Assembly (NCBI GenBank): GCA_963726005.1
Contig: CAVSAT010000012.1
Location: 310,001 to 374,000, forward strand
DNA: 64,000 nt
From: Bog-473 sp963726005
GTDB lineage: Bacteria > Actinomycetota > Acidimicrobiia > Acidimicrobiales > RAAP-2
Direction of reading: 5' to 3'
Made by a program: the position numbers and the translations under genes. Positions 8,256 to 15,308 of this stretch are shown one piece after another (position 1 is the stretch's first letter; every line of letters starts with the position of its first letter). The notes below the pieces were generated by a model. That model made no database searches. It was not told the origin of the DNA and saw nothing but the letters and a program-made list of their open reading frames with translations.

Positions 8256-9292
8256 CGACCCTAGTCGTGGCCGGACCTACCGGGATCTCCGAACACGACG
8301 GCGGTCCGTACCATCCGGAGCAGCAGTCAAGGCTGTTTGCGGTCATGGAGGGAGTGCGCGCCCTCGGGTTGGAGGACGAGGCGGAGTACCCCGCGGTCCG
8401 TGAGGCATCGCTCGACGAGCTCTGCCGCGTGCACTCGCCGGCCTACTTGGCTGAGCTCGAGGCGTTCTGCGCTCGGGGAGGCGGAGACGTCGACCCGGAC
8501 ACCTACGCCCGACCCGACTCGTGGACCGCCGCTCGCCGCGCCGCGGGAGCGGGGCTGGTGGCGCTCGCCGAGCTGGACCGGCGGGGCGACGGCGTCGCGT
8601 TCGTTCCGGTGCGGCCTCCCGGCCACCATGCCACTCCCGACCGGGCGATGGGGTTCTGCCTCGTCAACAACGTGGCCGTCGCCGCGGCCTCTCGCACCGC
8701 AATCGGTGAACGGGTCTTGATTGTCGACTGGGACGTGCACCACGGCAACGGCACGCAGGCGATCTTCTGGGACGACCCCGACGTCCTCTACGTCTCGACC
8801 CACCAACACCCGCTGTTCCCCGGCACGGGACGTCCCGACGAGGTCGGGGGTCCCGGCGCCCCAGGCCTGACGCTCAACATGCCGTTGCCGCCGGGTGCGA
8901 CGGGCGACGTGGTGCGTGCCGCTATCGACGAGGTGGCCCGCGGCACCATCGAGGATTTCCGCCCCGACTGGGTTCTGGTCTCGTGCGGGTTCGATGCCCA
9001 TCAGGCCGATCCGTTGGGCGAGCTCGAGCTGTCGGGCGGGGACTTCGCCGAACTCGCCCGCGTCGTGCAGGAGTTCGCTCCCAGACCCGGGCGCCTGGCC
9101 CTCTTCTTAGAGGGCGGCTACAACCCGCTGTCGCTCGCGTCCTCGGTCGAGGCGACGCTCGGCGCGCTGCTGGGGGTGCAGGGTCACCGGCCCGCGACCA
9201 CGTCCGGTGGGCCCGGGCTGGCGCAGCTCCGCGCCGACGACACCGCGCGGCTCCGTGCCATCGACCATGTGCACATGGAGGTCGGCCCGTGA
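8228..9292 (+). CDS. Histone deacetylase family protein (AcuC-like)
   Basis: A 354-residue class of zinc deacetylase with all the expected motifs: RPPGHHA, GFCLVNNVAVAA, VDWDVHHGNGTQ (metal-binding Asp/His), STHQHPLFPGTG, SCGFDAHQADPLGELELS and LEGGYN. Bacterial members remove acetyl groups from lysines (for example AcuC on acetyl-CoA synthetase) or from polyamines. The ATG at 8228 has a purine-rich site GAGAAGG; a GTG at 8252, overlapping the acetyltransferase stop, is an alternative. Its stop overlaps the GTG of the following universal stress protein, so the three genes form one operon. Confidence 0.9.
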   Translation: MAPAGDNGVTTLVVAGPTGISEHDGGPYHPEQQSRLFAVMEGVRALGLEDEAEYPAVREASLDELCRVHSPAYLAELEAFCARGGGDVDPDTYARPDSWTAARRAAGAGLVALAELDRRGDGVAFVPVRPPGHHATPDRAMGFCLVNNVAVAAASRTAIGERVLIVDWDVHHGNGTQAIFWDDPDVLYVSTHQHPLFPGTGRPDEVGGPGAPGLTLNMPLPPGATGDVVRAAIDEVARGTIEDFRPDWVLVSCGFDAHQADPLGELELSGGDFAELARVVQEFAPRPGRLALFLEGGYNPLSLASSVEATLGALLGVQGHRPATTSGGPGLAQLRADDTARLRAIDHVHMEVGP

Positions 9293-9711
9293 CGGTTCCC
9301 GTCACGATCGCGGTCGGGTACGACGGATCGCCCGACGCCGGTTGCGGCGTGGCCTGGGCGGCCCGGGTCGCGGACGCACTGGGCGCCAGGCTGCACATCG
9401 TGCACGCCGTCGGGTTGCTCGAGCACGCCGGGTTGGCAGGTCACGTCGGCGTGGACGGTGACGCGGCCGTGGGGATCGCGCTGGAGGCCGGGATTGATCC
9501 CGGCGACGTCGAGTGGTCTGTCGTCGACGGCGACCCGTGCTCGGCGCTGCTCCGCATGGCCGAGGGCCCAGAGCGGGCCGCCATGCTCGTGGTCGGCTCC
9601 CGGGGATCGGGTGCCCATGCCGGCACGCTGATCGGCAGCACGAGCCTTGAATTGGCCGAGCACGCGCGGGTCCCCGTGACAATCGTGCCGTCCTCCTACC
9701 GGAGCGACTGA
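9289..9711 (+). CDS. Universal stress protein (UspA family)
   Basis: A 140-residue single UspA domain. It begins IAVGYDGSPDAGCGVAWAAR and ends with the nucleotide-binding pattern VVGSRGSGAHAGTLIGST, the G-x2-G-x9-G-S/T type linked to ATP binding. The GTG start overlaps the deacetylase stop (GTGA). It converges on two further Usp genes on the other strand. Usp proteins in actinobacteria are often induced by hypoxia through DosR. Confidence 0.88.
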   Translation: MTVPVTIAVGYDGSPDAGCGVAWAARVADALGARLHIVHAVGLLEHAGLAGHVGVDGDAAVGIALEAGIDPGDVEWSVVDGDPCSALLRMAEGPERAAMLVVGSRGSGAHAGTLIGSTSLELAEHARVPVTIVPSSYRSD

Positions 9712-9727
9712 GCGGGCTCCGCCGGCG

Positions 9728-10147
9728 TCATCGCACCACCACCACCGAACAGGTGGCGTGGCGGGTGCAGTACTGGCTGACCGAACCCAGCAACAGCCCC
9801 TGGAAACCTCCGAGGCCTCGGGAGCCGACGACGAGCAGCTGAGCGCCCGCGGCCGCGGCGACGAGCGCCGGGGCCGGCGCCTGCTCCACGGTCTCACCGC
9901 CTACAGGGACCCCAGGGGCGACGACGGCCACGCGGGCCATGGCGCGGTCGATCGCCTCCTGTGCGCTCCGGCGCACGTCGTCCACGGTGGTGGTGAAGGC
10001 GTAGCCGAGCGCCATGGGGAACAGCCAGGCGGAGACGAGGCTCAAGGAGGCCCCACTTCGCTCGGCCTCGGCGGCGGCCCACTCGAGAGCACGCTCGGAA
10101 GCGGGCGAGCCGTCCACGCCCACCACGATCCTGCGGTCGCCGGCCAT
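9728..10147 (-). CDS. Universal stress protein (UspA family)
   Basis: A 139-residue UspA domain, starting RRIVVGVDGSPASERALEWAA and carrying VVGSRGLGGFQGLLLGSVS near the C-terminus, a complete ATP-binding pattern. It ends LLGSVSQYCTRHATCSVVVVR, the usual Usp C-terminal strand. It lies 3 bp downstream of a very similar Usp gene on the same strand, so the two are tandem paralogs in one transcript, likely from an old duplication. Confidence 0.9.
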   Translation of the reverse strand: MAGDRRIVVGVDGSPASERALEWAAAEAERSGASLSLVSAWLFPMALGYAFTTTVDDVRRSAQEAIDRAMARVAVVAPGVPVGGETVEQAPAPALVAAAAGAQLLVVGSRGLGGFQGLLLGSVSQYCTRHATCSVVVVR

Positions 10148-10150
10148 CGC

Positions 10151-10597
10151 CTACGAGGTCGCCCTGTGCACCACGACCGGGCAGTGCGCGTTCGTAGCGC
10201 AGTACTCGCTGACCGAGCCGAGGAGCATCCCCACGAACTCGCCGTGGCCCCGGCTGCCGACTACGAGGAGGTCCGCTCCCTTCGAGGCCTCGACCAGGAT
10301 CGGCGCCGGGTGCCCCCCCACGACCCGGGGGTCGACGCTGAGGTCGGGGTGGGCGGCCCGTACGGAGGCGACGGCGCCTTCGAGCGCCCGCCGGACCTCT
10401 TGCTCGGGGTCGAAGTCGTCGGGGACGGGCACCGCCCAGCCGTAGCTCGACGGCCACTCCCACGCCATCACGATCTCGAGGCTGCTCCCGGTCAGGTGAG
10501 CCTGGCGGGCAGCCCACGACAGCGCGTCGAGAGAGGAGGGGGAACCGTCCACGCCCACTACGATCCGGCGCGGGACCGGCGACTCTTCGGGTGTCAT
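10151..10597 (-). CDS. Universal stress protein (UspA family)
   Basis: A 148-residue UspA domain beginning RRIVVGVDGSPSSLDALSWAA and ending with VVGSRGHGEFVGMLLGSVSE and HCPVVVHR. The architecture and order of motifs match the neighbour at 9728-10147. It starts 52 bp after the stop of the sensor kinase gene on the same strand, so kinase, Usp and Usp probably form one unit. It is likely a cytoplasmic stress or dormancy factor that binds ATP. Confidence 0.9.
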   Translation of the reverse strand: MTPEESPVPRRIVVGVDGSPSSLDALSWAARQAHLTGSSLEIVMAWEWPSSYGWAVPVPDDFDPEQEVRRALEGAVASVRAAHPDLSVDPRVVGGHPAPILVEASKGADLLVVGSRGHGEFVGMLLGSVSEYCATNAHCPVVVHRATS

Positions 10598-10649
10598 TGC
10601 AGTCGCTCCTCTTTCAGATGATGGGACGGTCCTCGGCTGGCGCGGCCGG

Positions 10650-11810
10650 TCAGGTGCCGAGCGGCACCTTCCAGGTCAGCGCGGTCCCCCCACCCGGGGC
10701 GTCGTGAACGGTGAGGGTGCCATCGAGCTTCTCGGCGCGGCGCCGCAGGTTGGGAAGTCCGTGGCCGCGGCCGCCGGCCGCCTCAGCGTCGGTGAGGCCG
10801 ACGCCGTCGTCGGTGATGGTCAAGCAACAAGATGTCTCGTCCACCGCCACGAGCACCGTCGCCCGGGTCGCGTGGGCGTGTCTGCCGACGTTGGTCAAGG
10901 CCTCCCGGAGGGTCGCGAGCATGTGCTCGAGGACCTGGCCGGAAAGGGAGTAGTCGACCGCTCCTTCGAACGTCAGCCCGACCTCGAAGCCGACGACGGC
11001 GTTGAGTTCCCGCACGAGGGCCACGATGTCGTCGCGGATGCCGCGGCTTTCGTCGCCCATCCCGAGCTCGTAAATGGTGGAACGGACCTGGGTGATGACC
11101 CGGTCGATTTCCGAGACCGCGCCGCCCAGCTGGTTCGCCGCGGCGTCGGGTAGCCGGGCCGCGATGCCCTGCAGGGTGAGCCCCAGCGCGAACAGGCGTT
11201 GGATGACCGTGTCGTGCAGGTCGCGGGCCATGCGATCGCGGTCCTCATACACGGCGGACCGGCGGACGCGGTCGTGGAGCCGGGCGTTCTCGATGGCGAT
11301 GCCCGCCGCGAGAGAGAGCGCACCAACCAACGCGACGTCGTCACTCGTGAATTCGGACCATCCGAGCTTGTCCGTGAGGTAGAGGTTCCCGTAGACCTCG
11401 TCGCGCACCTTGATCGGCACGCCGAGGAACGACCCCATGGGCGGGTGGTTCGGCGGGAAGCCAAAGCTTTTGGGATGGCTGCTGATGTCGGTGACGCGCA
11501 ACTGTTGCGGGTCCGCGATCAGCAGTCCCAGGACGCCACGGCCCATCGGGCGGGTACCGATGTCCGCCTCCTCCTCCCGCGTGAGCCCCACCGTTATGAA
11601 TTCCGAGAGGGACTGCTTGTCCTCGGCCAGCACGCCCAGGGCGCCGTAGCGCGCGCCGGTCATGGAGCGGGCCTCCTCGACGACGCGGCGCAGGACCTCT
11701 GGCAGCTCCAGATTGGCCTCGATGAGCAGGGTGGCCTCGAGAACCCTCCGGAGCTTGGTCGGATCCTCTATCGAACGGAACGGCACCGTGATCAGCTTAC
11801 CCAGGCCCAA
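10650..11810 (-). CDS. GAF domain sensor histidine kinase, DevS/DosS-like
   Basis: A protein of about 386 residues. Residues about 25-185 form one GAF domain (ARYGALGVL, then FLGVPIKVRDEVYGNLYLTDK). Residues about 195-265 are a HisKA_3 dimerisation helix with the phospho-histidine in RDRMARDLHDTVIQRLFALG, and the end is an HATPase domain (LREALTNVGRHAHA, ITDDGVGL, GRGHGLPNLRRRAEKL). This is the DevS/DosS layout with one GAF domain rather than two. The start appears to be TTG at 11810 or GTG at 11786. It is divergent from its likely partner, the response regulator at 11857. Confidence 0.9.
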   Translation of the reverse strand: MGLGKLITVPFRSIEDPTKLRRVLEATLLIEANLELPEVLRRVVEEARSMTGARYGALGVLAEDKQSLSEFITVGLTREEEADIGTRPMGRGVLGLLIADPQQLRVTDISSHPKSFGFPPNHPPMGSFLGVPIKVRDEVYGNLYLTDKLGWSEFTSDDVALVGALSLAAGIAIENARLHDRVRRSAVYEDRDRMARDLHDTVIQRLFALGLTLQGIAARLPDAAANQLGGAVSEIDRVITQVRSTIYELGMGDESRGIRDDIVALVRELNAVVGFEVGLTFEGAVDYSLSGQVLEHMLATLREALTNVGRHAHATRATVLVAVDETSCCLTITDDGVGLTDAEAAGGRGHGLPNLRRRAEKLDGTLTVHDAPGGGTALTWKVPLGT

Positions 11811-11814
11811 GTGC

Positions 11815-11839
11815 GGCTCTCCGGTGAAGCACCGGAGCC
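11815..11839. other. Hairpin in the gap between kinase and response regulator genes
   Basis: TCCGGTG (11820-11826) pairs with CACCGGA (11830-11836) over a 3-base loop, extended by GGC/GCC after a two-base bulge. It lies in the 46-bp divergent gap. It could be a symmetrical regulator site or an mRNA structure; the function is unknown. Confidence 0.4.
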
Positions 11840-11856
11840 GAGCCCGAGATGGCAGG

Positions 11857-12537
11857 ATGGGCGTCGTGAGCGTGGGTGTCTTCCTCCTCGACGATCACGA
11901 AGTGGTCCGGTCGGGCTTGCGCGCTCTGGTCGGGGCCAGCGGCGACATCGAGGTGGTCGGTGAGGCGGGCACCGTGGCCGACGCCCTGGCCCGGATCCCG
12001 GCCACCAAGCCCGACGTGGCCCTCCTCGACGTACGGCTCCCCGACGGGAGCGGCGTGGAGGTCTGCCGGGAGGTCCGGTCCCACAACCCCGAGATCGCCT
12101 GCGTCATGCTCACGTCGTACGCCGACGACGAGGCACTCATCGCGTCCATCATGGCGGGGGCGGCCGGCTATGTCCTCAAGCAGGTGGGCAGCCTCGATCT
12201 CCTCGACACCATTCGGCGCGCCGGGGCCGGTCAGTCGTTGCTCGACCCGGCACTCACCGAGCGGGTGCTCGCGCGCTTGCGAGAGGGACCCCAGGTCGAC
12301 CCTCGCCTCGCCAGCCTGACCCCACAGGAGCGCCGGATCCTCGACCTCATCGCTGAGGGTTACTCGAACCGCCAGATCGCAGAGACGATGTTCCTGGCCG
12401 AAAAGACGGTGAAGAACTACGTGTCGAACCTGCTCTCCAAGCTGGGTATGGTACGCCGCACCCAGGCCGCGACGTTTGCGGCGCGGCTCGACGAGCACGC
12501 GGCTGAGGTAGCGCGGAAGGACGCGACCGGCACCTGA
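11857..12537 (+). CDS. LuxR/NarL-family response regulator, DevR/DosR-like
   Basis: A 226-residue two-domain regulator. The receiver (residues about 1-125) has the acidic pair DDHE, the phosphorylation site in DVALLDVRLPDGSG and the lysine in YVLKQVG. The output domain has a LuxR helix-turn-helix: LTPQERRILDLIAEGYSNRQ, then FLAEKTVKNYVSNLLSKLGM. This matches the DevR/DosR family closely. It is divergent from a DevS-like kinase, and DosR-like boxes occur across the next 3 kb. ATG 11857 and GTG 11866 are both possible starts. Confidence 0.9.
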   Translation: MGVVSVGVFLLDDHEVVRSGLRALVGASGDIEVVGEAGTVADALARIPATKPDVALLDVRLPDGSGVEVCREVRSHNPEIACVMLTSYADDEALIASIMAGAAGYVLKQVGSLDLLDTIRRAGAGQSLLDPALTERVLARLREGPQVDPRLASLTPQERRILDLIAEGYSNRQIAETMFLAEKTVKNYVSNLLSKLGMVRRTQAATFAARLDEHAAEVARKDATGT

Positions 12538-12554
12538 GGCCGGACCGCCATGCC

Positions 12555-12932
12555 CTACCGGGGGACCGGGGACGGCTCCCCGTCGCCCATGGACGGCTCG
12601 AGCCGGAGCCCGCGGTCGCGCAGCACCATCTCCAGTCGGGCCCTCTCCAGCTGTGGCTGTTCGAAGCGGTCGGGGTCGGACTGCATGGCAACGAGACGGG
12701 CCAGTCGGATGAGGGCGACGTCGTAGGCGACCTCGAGCGCGAGGACAACGAAGACAGCATCGGGATCCGCCGGGGGCGGAGCGCTCTCGAGCTCCGCGCG
12801 GCACCGCAGCACCGCGTCGACCGCGTCGTCTTCGGTCGCGACCGCCGGTTCCGGCGGGCACTGACCCATCGCGGCGCTGAGAAGTTGGGTGTACATCGAC
12901 ATGAGGCGACTCCAAAGTGACTGCACCAGCAT
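12555..12932 (-). CDS. Hypothetical protein under putative DosR control
   Basis: A 125-residue protein I do not recognise. It is mostly helical by composition, with ALEVAYDVALIRLARLVAM in the middle, a proline-rich joint (APPPADPDAV) and no signal peptide or membrane segment. Support comes mainly from context: a good DosR-like box on its own strand lies 24 bp upstream of the ATG, and a second box nearby faces the divergent STAS-like gene. It converges on the response regulator gene with a 17-bp gap. It may be an accessory of the dormancy response. Confidence 0.55.
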   Translation of the reverse strand: MLVQSLWSRLMSMYTQLLSAAMGQCPPEPAVATEDDAVDAVLRCRAELESAPPPADPDAVFVVLALEVAYDVALIRLARLVAMQSDPDRFEQPQLERARLEMVLRDRGLRLEPSMGDGEPSPVPR

Positions 12933-12955
12933 GAGCCACCGGTCGCGGTCCTGGC

Positions 12956-12970
12956 AGGGCCAGAGGTCAC
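12956..12970 (-). promoter_or_regulatory. DevR/DosR-like box before hypothetical gene
   Basis: Read on the minus strand, GTGACCTCTGGCCCT differs by one base from the box at 13004-13018 on the other strand. It is placed 24 bp before the start of the 125-residue hypothetical protein. Confidence 0.6.
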
Positions 12971-13003
12971 ATGAGGAGCACCCGGAACGGCCCCATCCAA
13001 CGT

Positions 13004-13020
13004 GTGACCTTTGGCCCTAC
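13004..13020 (+). promoter_or_regulatory. DevR/DosR-like box before STAS-like gene
   Basis: GTGACCTTTGGCCCTAC matches the DosR half-site pattern. It lies 88 bp upstream of the STAS-like gene start and 33 bp from a second, oppositely oriented box, giving a paired-box divergent promoter as in several mycobacterial DosR targets. Confidence 0.6.
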
Positions 13021-13107
13021 ACGTCGGGCACCATCCCTCCGACACTCGGAGGCACCGGGATGCGGCGGCGAACGGCAGCCCGGACAGAAGACAGAAGGGA
13101 GCCAGCC

Positions 13108-13458
13108 ATGCCAGCCCTTGACGAGCGGCGGTCGCAGTGGGATCGGCGTCCTCCCCACGTGGAGCGGTCGATCTGGGAGTCCGAGCGCGCCTGGCGCAAC
13201 GACGTGGCGCTCGAGATATGGATCGATGTGACCGTCGTACCTGTGGCCATGCGGCTCGAAGGCGTCCTGGACGAATCGACCGGCGCCAACCTCGTGGACG
13301 TGGTCAGCGACTGCATGTCCGCGGGACGATGGGACTTCTTCCTGGACACCAGTTCCCTTCAGATCGCCCGCTCGGGTTGGGCGGTGATGCATCGATTGCG
13401 CGAGCAGGTCCGTGCCGCCGGCGGCCGCCTCCACTGGGATCCCGCCACGGTCGCGTAG
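13108..13458 (+). CDS. STAS-domain-like protein
   Basis: A 116-residue protein. Residues about 40-116 resemble a STAS (anti-sigma-factor antagonist) domain: VPVAMRLEGVLDESTGANLV, a central strand WDFFLDTSSLQ where the usual conserved Asp-Ser segment is present, and a terminal helix MHRLREQVRAAGGRLHWD. The first 38 residues are charged (DERRSQWDRRPP). STAS proteins usually bind anti-sigma factors and are switched by serine phosphorylation. The ATG at 13108 has GAAGGGAG before it. Two DosR-like boxes upstream suggest hypoxic or stationary-phase expression. Confidence 0.6.
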   Translation: MPALDERRSQWDRRPPHVERSIWESERAWRNDVALEIWIDVTVVPVAMRLEGVLDESTGANLVDVVSDCMSAGRWDFFLDTSSLQIARSGWAVMHRLREQVRAAGGRLHWDPATVA

Positions 13459-13470
13459 CCGGCGGACGAA

Positions 13471-13766
13471 GTGACGCACGACCGCAAGATCCCGCCTCCG
13501 CGGGTCGTTGAGACCCCATTTCAATCCTCGTCTTCGTCGGTGACCGGGTCTACAAGCTCCGCAAGCCGGTCCATTTCGATTTTCTCGACTTCACCGACCG
13601 CACGGTCCGGGCGGCGGACTGCCGGCGCGATCTGATGGCCGTGAAGATAGACGTCGGGCCGTCGGCAACGAGGATCGAAACCTCGGTCGGCACGGCGGCC
13701 GAGGTCCTCTCGTCGGCGCTCCAGGCCCTGGGCGGGGTGCTCGGCGGCACGGTTGAGGGGACTTAG
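13471..13766 (+). pseudogene. Remnant of Rv2004c-like aminoglycoside phosphotransferase/ATP-binding protein
   Basis: From GTG 13471 one frame reads RVVETPF; a one-base slip in TTTCA at about 13519-13523 moves into a frame reading SILVFVGDRVYKLRKPVHFD and then FLDFTDRTVRAADCRRDL. This matches the N-terminal region of the roughly 500-residue kinase/ATPase family that includes M. tuberculosis Rv2004c, a DosR regulon member. After RRDL the similarity stops; a 43-codon tail (MAVKIDVGP onward) runs to a stop at 13764. So the gene has both a frameshift and a large deletion. Being a DosR-type gene within a DosR-like island supports the regulon idea. Confidence 0.6.
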
Positions 13767-13772
13767 GTCCTT
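13757..13772 (+). promoter_or_regulatory. DevR/DosR-like box
   Basis: GGGGACTTAGGTCCTT fits the GGGACTNNNGTCCC form of the DosR box. It lies 91 bp before the ATG at 13864 and overlaps the stop of the kinase remnant. Confidence 0.55.
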
Positions 13773-13863
13773 CAGAGATGAGACGTTCGACCCCAGGTTC
13801 AGGCTTCCGGGCGCGGTGCAATAGGAATAGCGGCACGCGCCGCCCAGAGCACAGGAGAGTGCC

Positions 13864-14196
13864 ATGTACCAACCGACGTCACTCCAGGCCACGCGCAAGA
13901 CCCGTCGCACGCCCAGACCTTCGCTCAGCCCCTACCTCCTTGATGAGATCGGGTTGACGCTGGCCGAGATCCGCCAGACCGCGAGCGGGGAGCACATCGG
14001 TGGAAAGCCGATAGCGCGGGTGGGACGGACCCGGGGAGCCGAAAGGGTCCGTCGGGCTGAGGACGTTCGGCCCTATCTCCTGCATCCGATCAGATGCAGG
14101 CTGATCGCAGGATACGGAACAGAGATCGGAGGACCGCCATGTCGGAGGTTGCATCGGGTACCCCAGCAGTCCCGGAAGAGGAGACGGCAGAGGTGA
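13864..14196 (+). CDS. Possible small basic protein, uncertain
   Basis: A 110-codon frame with an acceptable ribosome binding site (CAGGAGAG before the ATG) and a DosR-like box 91 bp upstream. Residues 18-50 (PSLSPYLLDEIGLTLAEIRQ and after) look like a real helix, but the second half is Arg-rich and overlaps the next, better gene in another frame by 58 bp. It may be a genuine short protein that has lost its true 3' end, or chance. I do not recognise a family. Confidence 0.35.
   Translation: MYQPTSLQATRKTRRTPRPSLSPYLLDEIGLTLAEIRQTASGEHIGGKPIARVGRTRGAERVRRAEDVRPYLLHPIRCRLIAGYGTEIGGPPCRRLHRVPQQSRKRRRQR
14061..14075 (+). promoter_or_regulatory. DevR/DosR-like box before coiled-coil gene
   Basis: GGACGTTCGGCCCTA nearly repeats the box at 7552-7566 (one difference). 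It lies 64 bp upstream of the coiled-coil protein start. Confidence 0.6.
14079..14100. promoter_or_regulatory. Perfect 8-bp stem hairpin in leader of coiled-coil gene
   Basis: CCTGCATC at 14079-14086 pairs with GATGCAGG at 14093-14100 around a 6-base loop, directly after the DosR-like box and 38 bp before the ATG. It could be a 5' mRNA stabilising hairpin or a second operator. Confidence 0.45.
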
Positions 14197-14468
14197 TGGA
14201 GTCGGTGAACCGCACACTTGAAGAGTGGCGGGCCCGGATCGACGAGCTCAAGGTCCAGGCGGAGCTGGCCAAGCTCGACGTGAGAGAGCGAGCAACCAAG
14301 CAGCTTGAGCTGGCGCAGAACGTGTGCCTTGCCGCGTTCTCGAAGCTCTCGGATGCCCGCCACGATGCAACGGCCAACGCCGACACGCTGCGGGAAGGGT
14401 TCCAGCAGCTCCTGCAGGACATCAAGAAGGCGTTTGAGGCCGCCCAGGCCGTCATCACCCGGGGTTGA
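14139..14468 (+). CDS. Small coiled-coil protein
   Basis: A 109-residue acidic, helical protein with no cysteine-rich or membrane segment. Residues about 20-105 are heptad-like (VNRTLEEWRARIDELKVQAE, later LSDARHDATANADTLREGFQ). This resembles phasin-like and stress-type coiled-coil proteins, but I cannot name the family. The ATG has a strong GGAGG at 14129-14133. Upstream lie a DosR-like box and a perfect hairpin. The 3' end overlaps the convergent CBS-domain gene by 14 bp. A structural or storage role in dormancy is a guess. Confidence 0.7.
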   Translation: MSEVASGTPAVPEEETAEVMESVNRTLEEWRARIDELKVQAELAKLDVRERATKQLELAQNVCLAAFSKLSDARHDATANADTLREGFQQLLQDIKKAFEAAQAVITRG

Positions 14469-14967
14469 ACCAGCATCCCCGCCGGCCGCTCAGTCGGGCT
14501 GGGGCGGCCGCGACGCGTCCTTCCCGCTGTGCAGCATGATGTCGGCGAATTTCCGCGTAGAGGGCCATCGGCTCCTGGGAGCGGACGAGCACGTCGAAGA
14601 GCTCGGCCATGGAGACGACGCCGCTGGGGCGCTCCGTCATATCGAGCACCACGAGATGGTGGATACCGAGGCTGACCATGAGCGCGGCGGCCTCGGCGAC
14701 ACTGGCCGAGGGGGGTGCCCAGTTCGGGTGCTCCGAGGCCACAGTGGCGATCTCGTCCTCGGGCCGCGATCCTCGGGCCAGCCCGCGGACGAGGTCGAAC
14801 TCGGTGACCACACGCAGAGGCGGCTCCTCCAAGATGGCGCACGAGGCGCCGTCACGGACCAGGGCTGCCGCGACGACGGCCACGGTGTCCGACGTGGAAG
14901 ACGTCGGCGGGCGCAGGTGCATGCCGCCGAGGGTCGCGTCGAGGCCTTCGAACGAACGGTTGCTCAT
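14455..14967 (-). CDS. CBS domain-containing protein
   Basis: A 170-residue protein with one pair of CBS motifs. The first (residues about 20-70) includes DGASCAILEEPPLRVVTEFD, the second (about 85-140) includes AALMVSLGIHHLVVLD and SGVVSMAELFDVLV. CBS pairs bind adenosine nucleotides or similar ligands and sense energy state. The M. tuberculosis DosR regulon contains a stand-alone CBS protein (Hrp1, Rv2626c), so this fits the island. The start at 14967 has AGGGAT before it. Confidence 0.85.
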   Translation of the reverse strand: MSNRSFEGLDATLGGMHLRPPTSSTSDTVAVVAAALVRDGASCAILEEPPLRVVTEFDLVRGLARGSRPEDEIATVASEHPNWAPPSASVAEAAALMVSLGIHHLVVLDMTERPSGVVSMAELFDVLVRSQEPMALYAEIRRHHAAQREGRVAAAPARLSGRRGCWFNPG

Positions 14968-15308
14968 GGGATCCCTGCCGTTGGTTGCCACAGAGGGCGG
15001 CGGTTCCGTCGCCCTCGCCGAGAGTAGCGGGGCATGCGCGCCGCCGGGGAGGGGGGTCGGGTGCACCCCCGGCTCCCGGCGCACCGATCCCAGCACAACA
15101 CGCCGGAATTGGAAAATGGCGACCGAGGGGGGTGGCCGCCATTCTCCAAGCACCGTTGTCTGGGAAGAGGAGGGTGTCCCAATCATTGTGCTGACCGGGC
15201 CCCCCATGGGGGTAGAGCCAAAAGTAACGGATTCCCGGCCCCATGCGGTCGTGCGACAGGACCAAAGACCGTGGTCAGGAGCAGCGGCCGGATGCGAGAG
15301 TAGGGGTC
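14968..15308. other. Divergent 341-bp promoter region with a weak DosR-like box
   Basis: This gap separates the CBS-domain gene from the CoA-transferase gene. I see no convincing coding frame. On the minus strand GTTACTTTTGGCTCTA (15213-15228) matches the box at 13004 in 13 of 16 positions, a weak candidate for DosR control of the CBS gene 246 bp away. Confidence 0.35.

Noticed and set aside
10621..10640. GGGACGGTCC near the kinase gene as a DosR box
   Set aside because: The half-sites are adjacent with no spacer, so it does not fit the box geometry.
13521..13910. 129-codon minus-strand frame across the kinase remnant
   Set aside because: Low-complexity basic sequence with no family pattern; the plus strand shows recognisable kinase-family residues in the same place.
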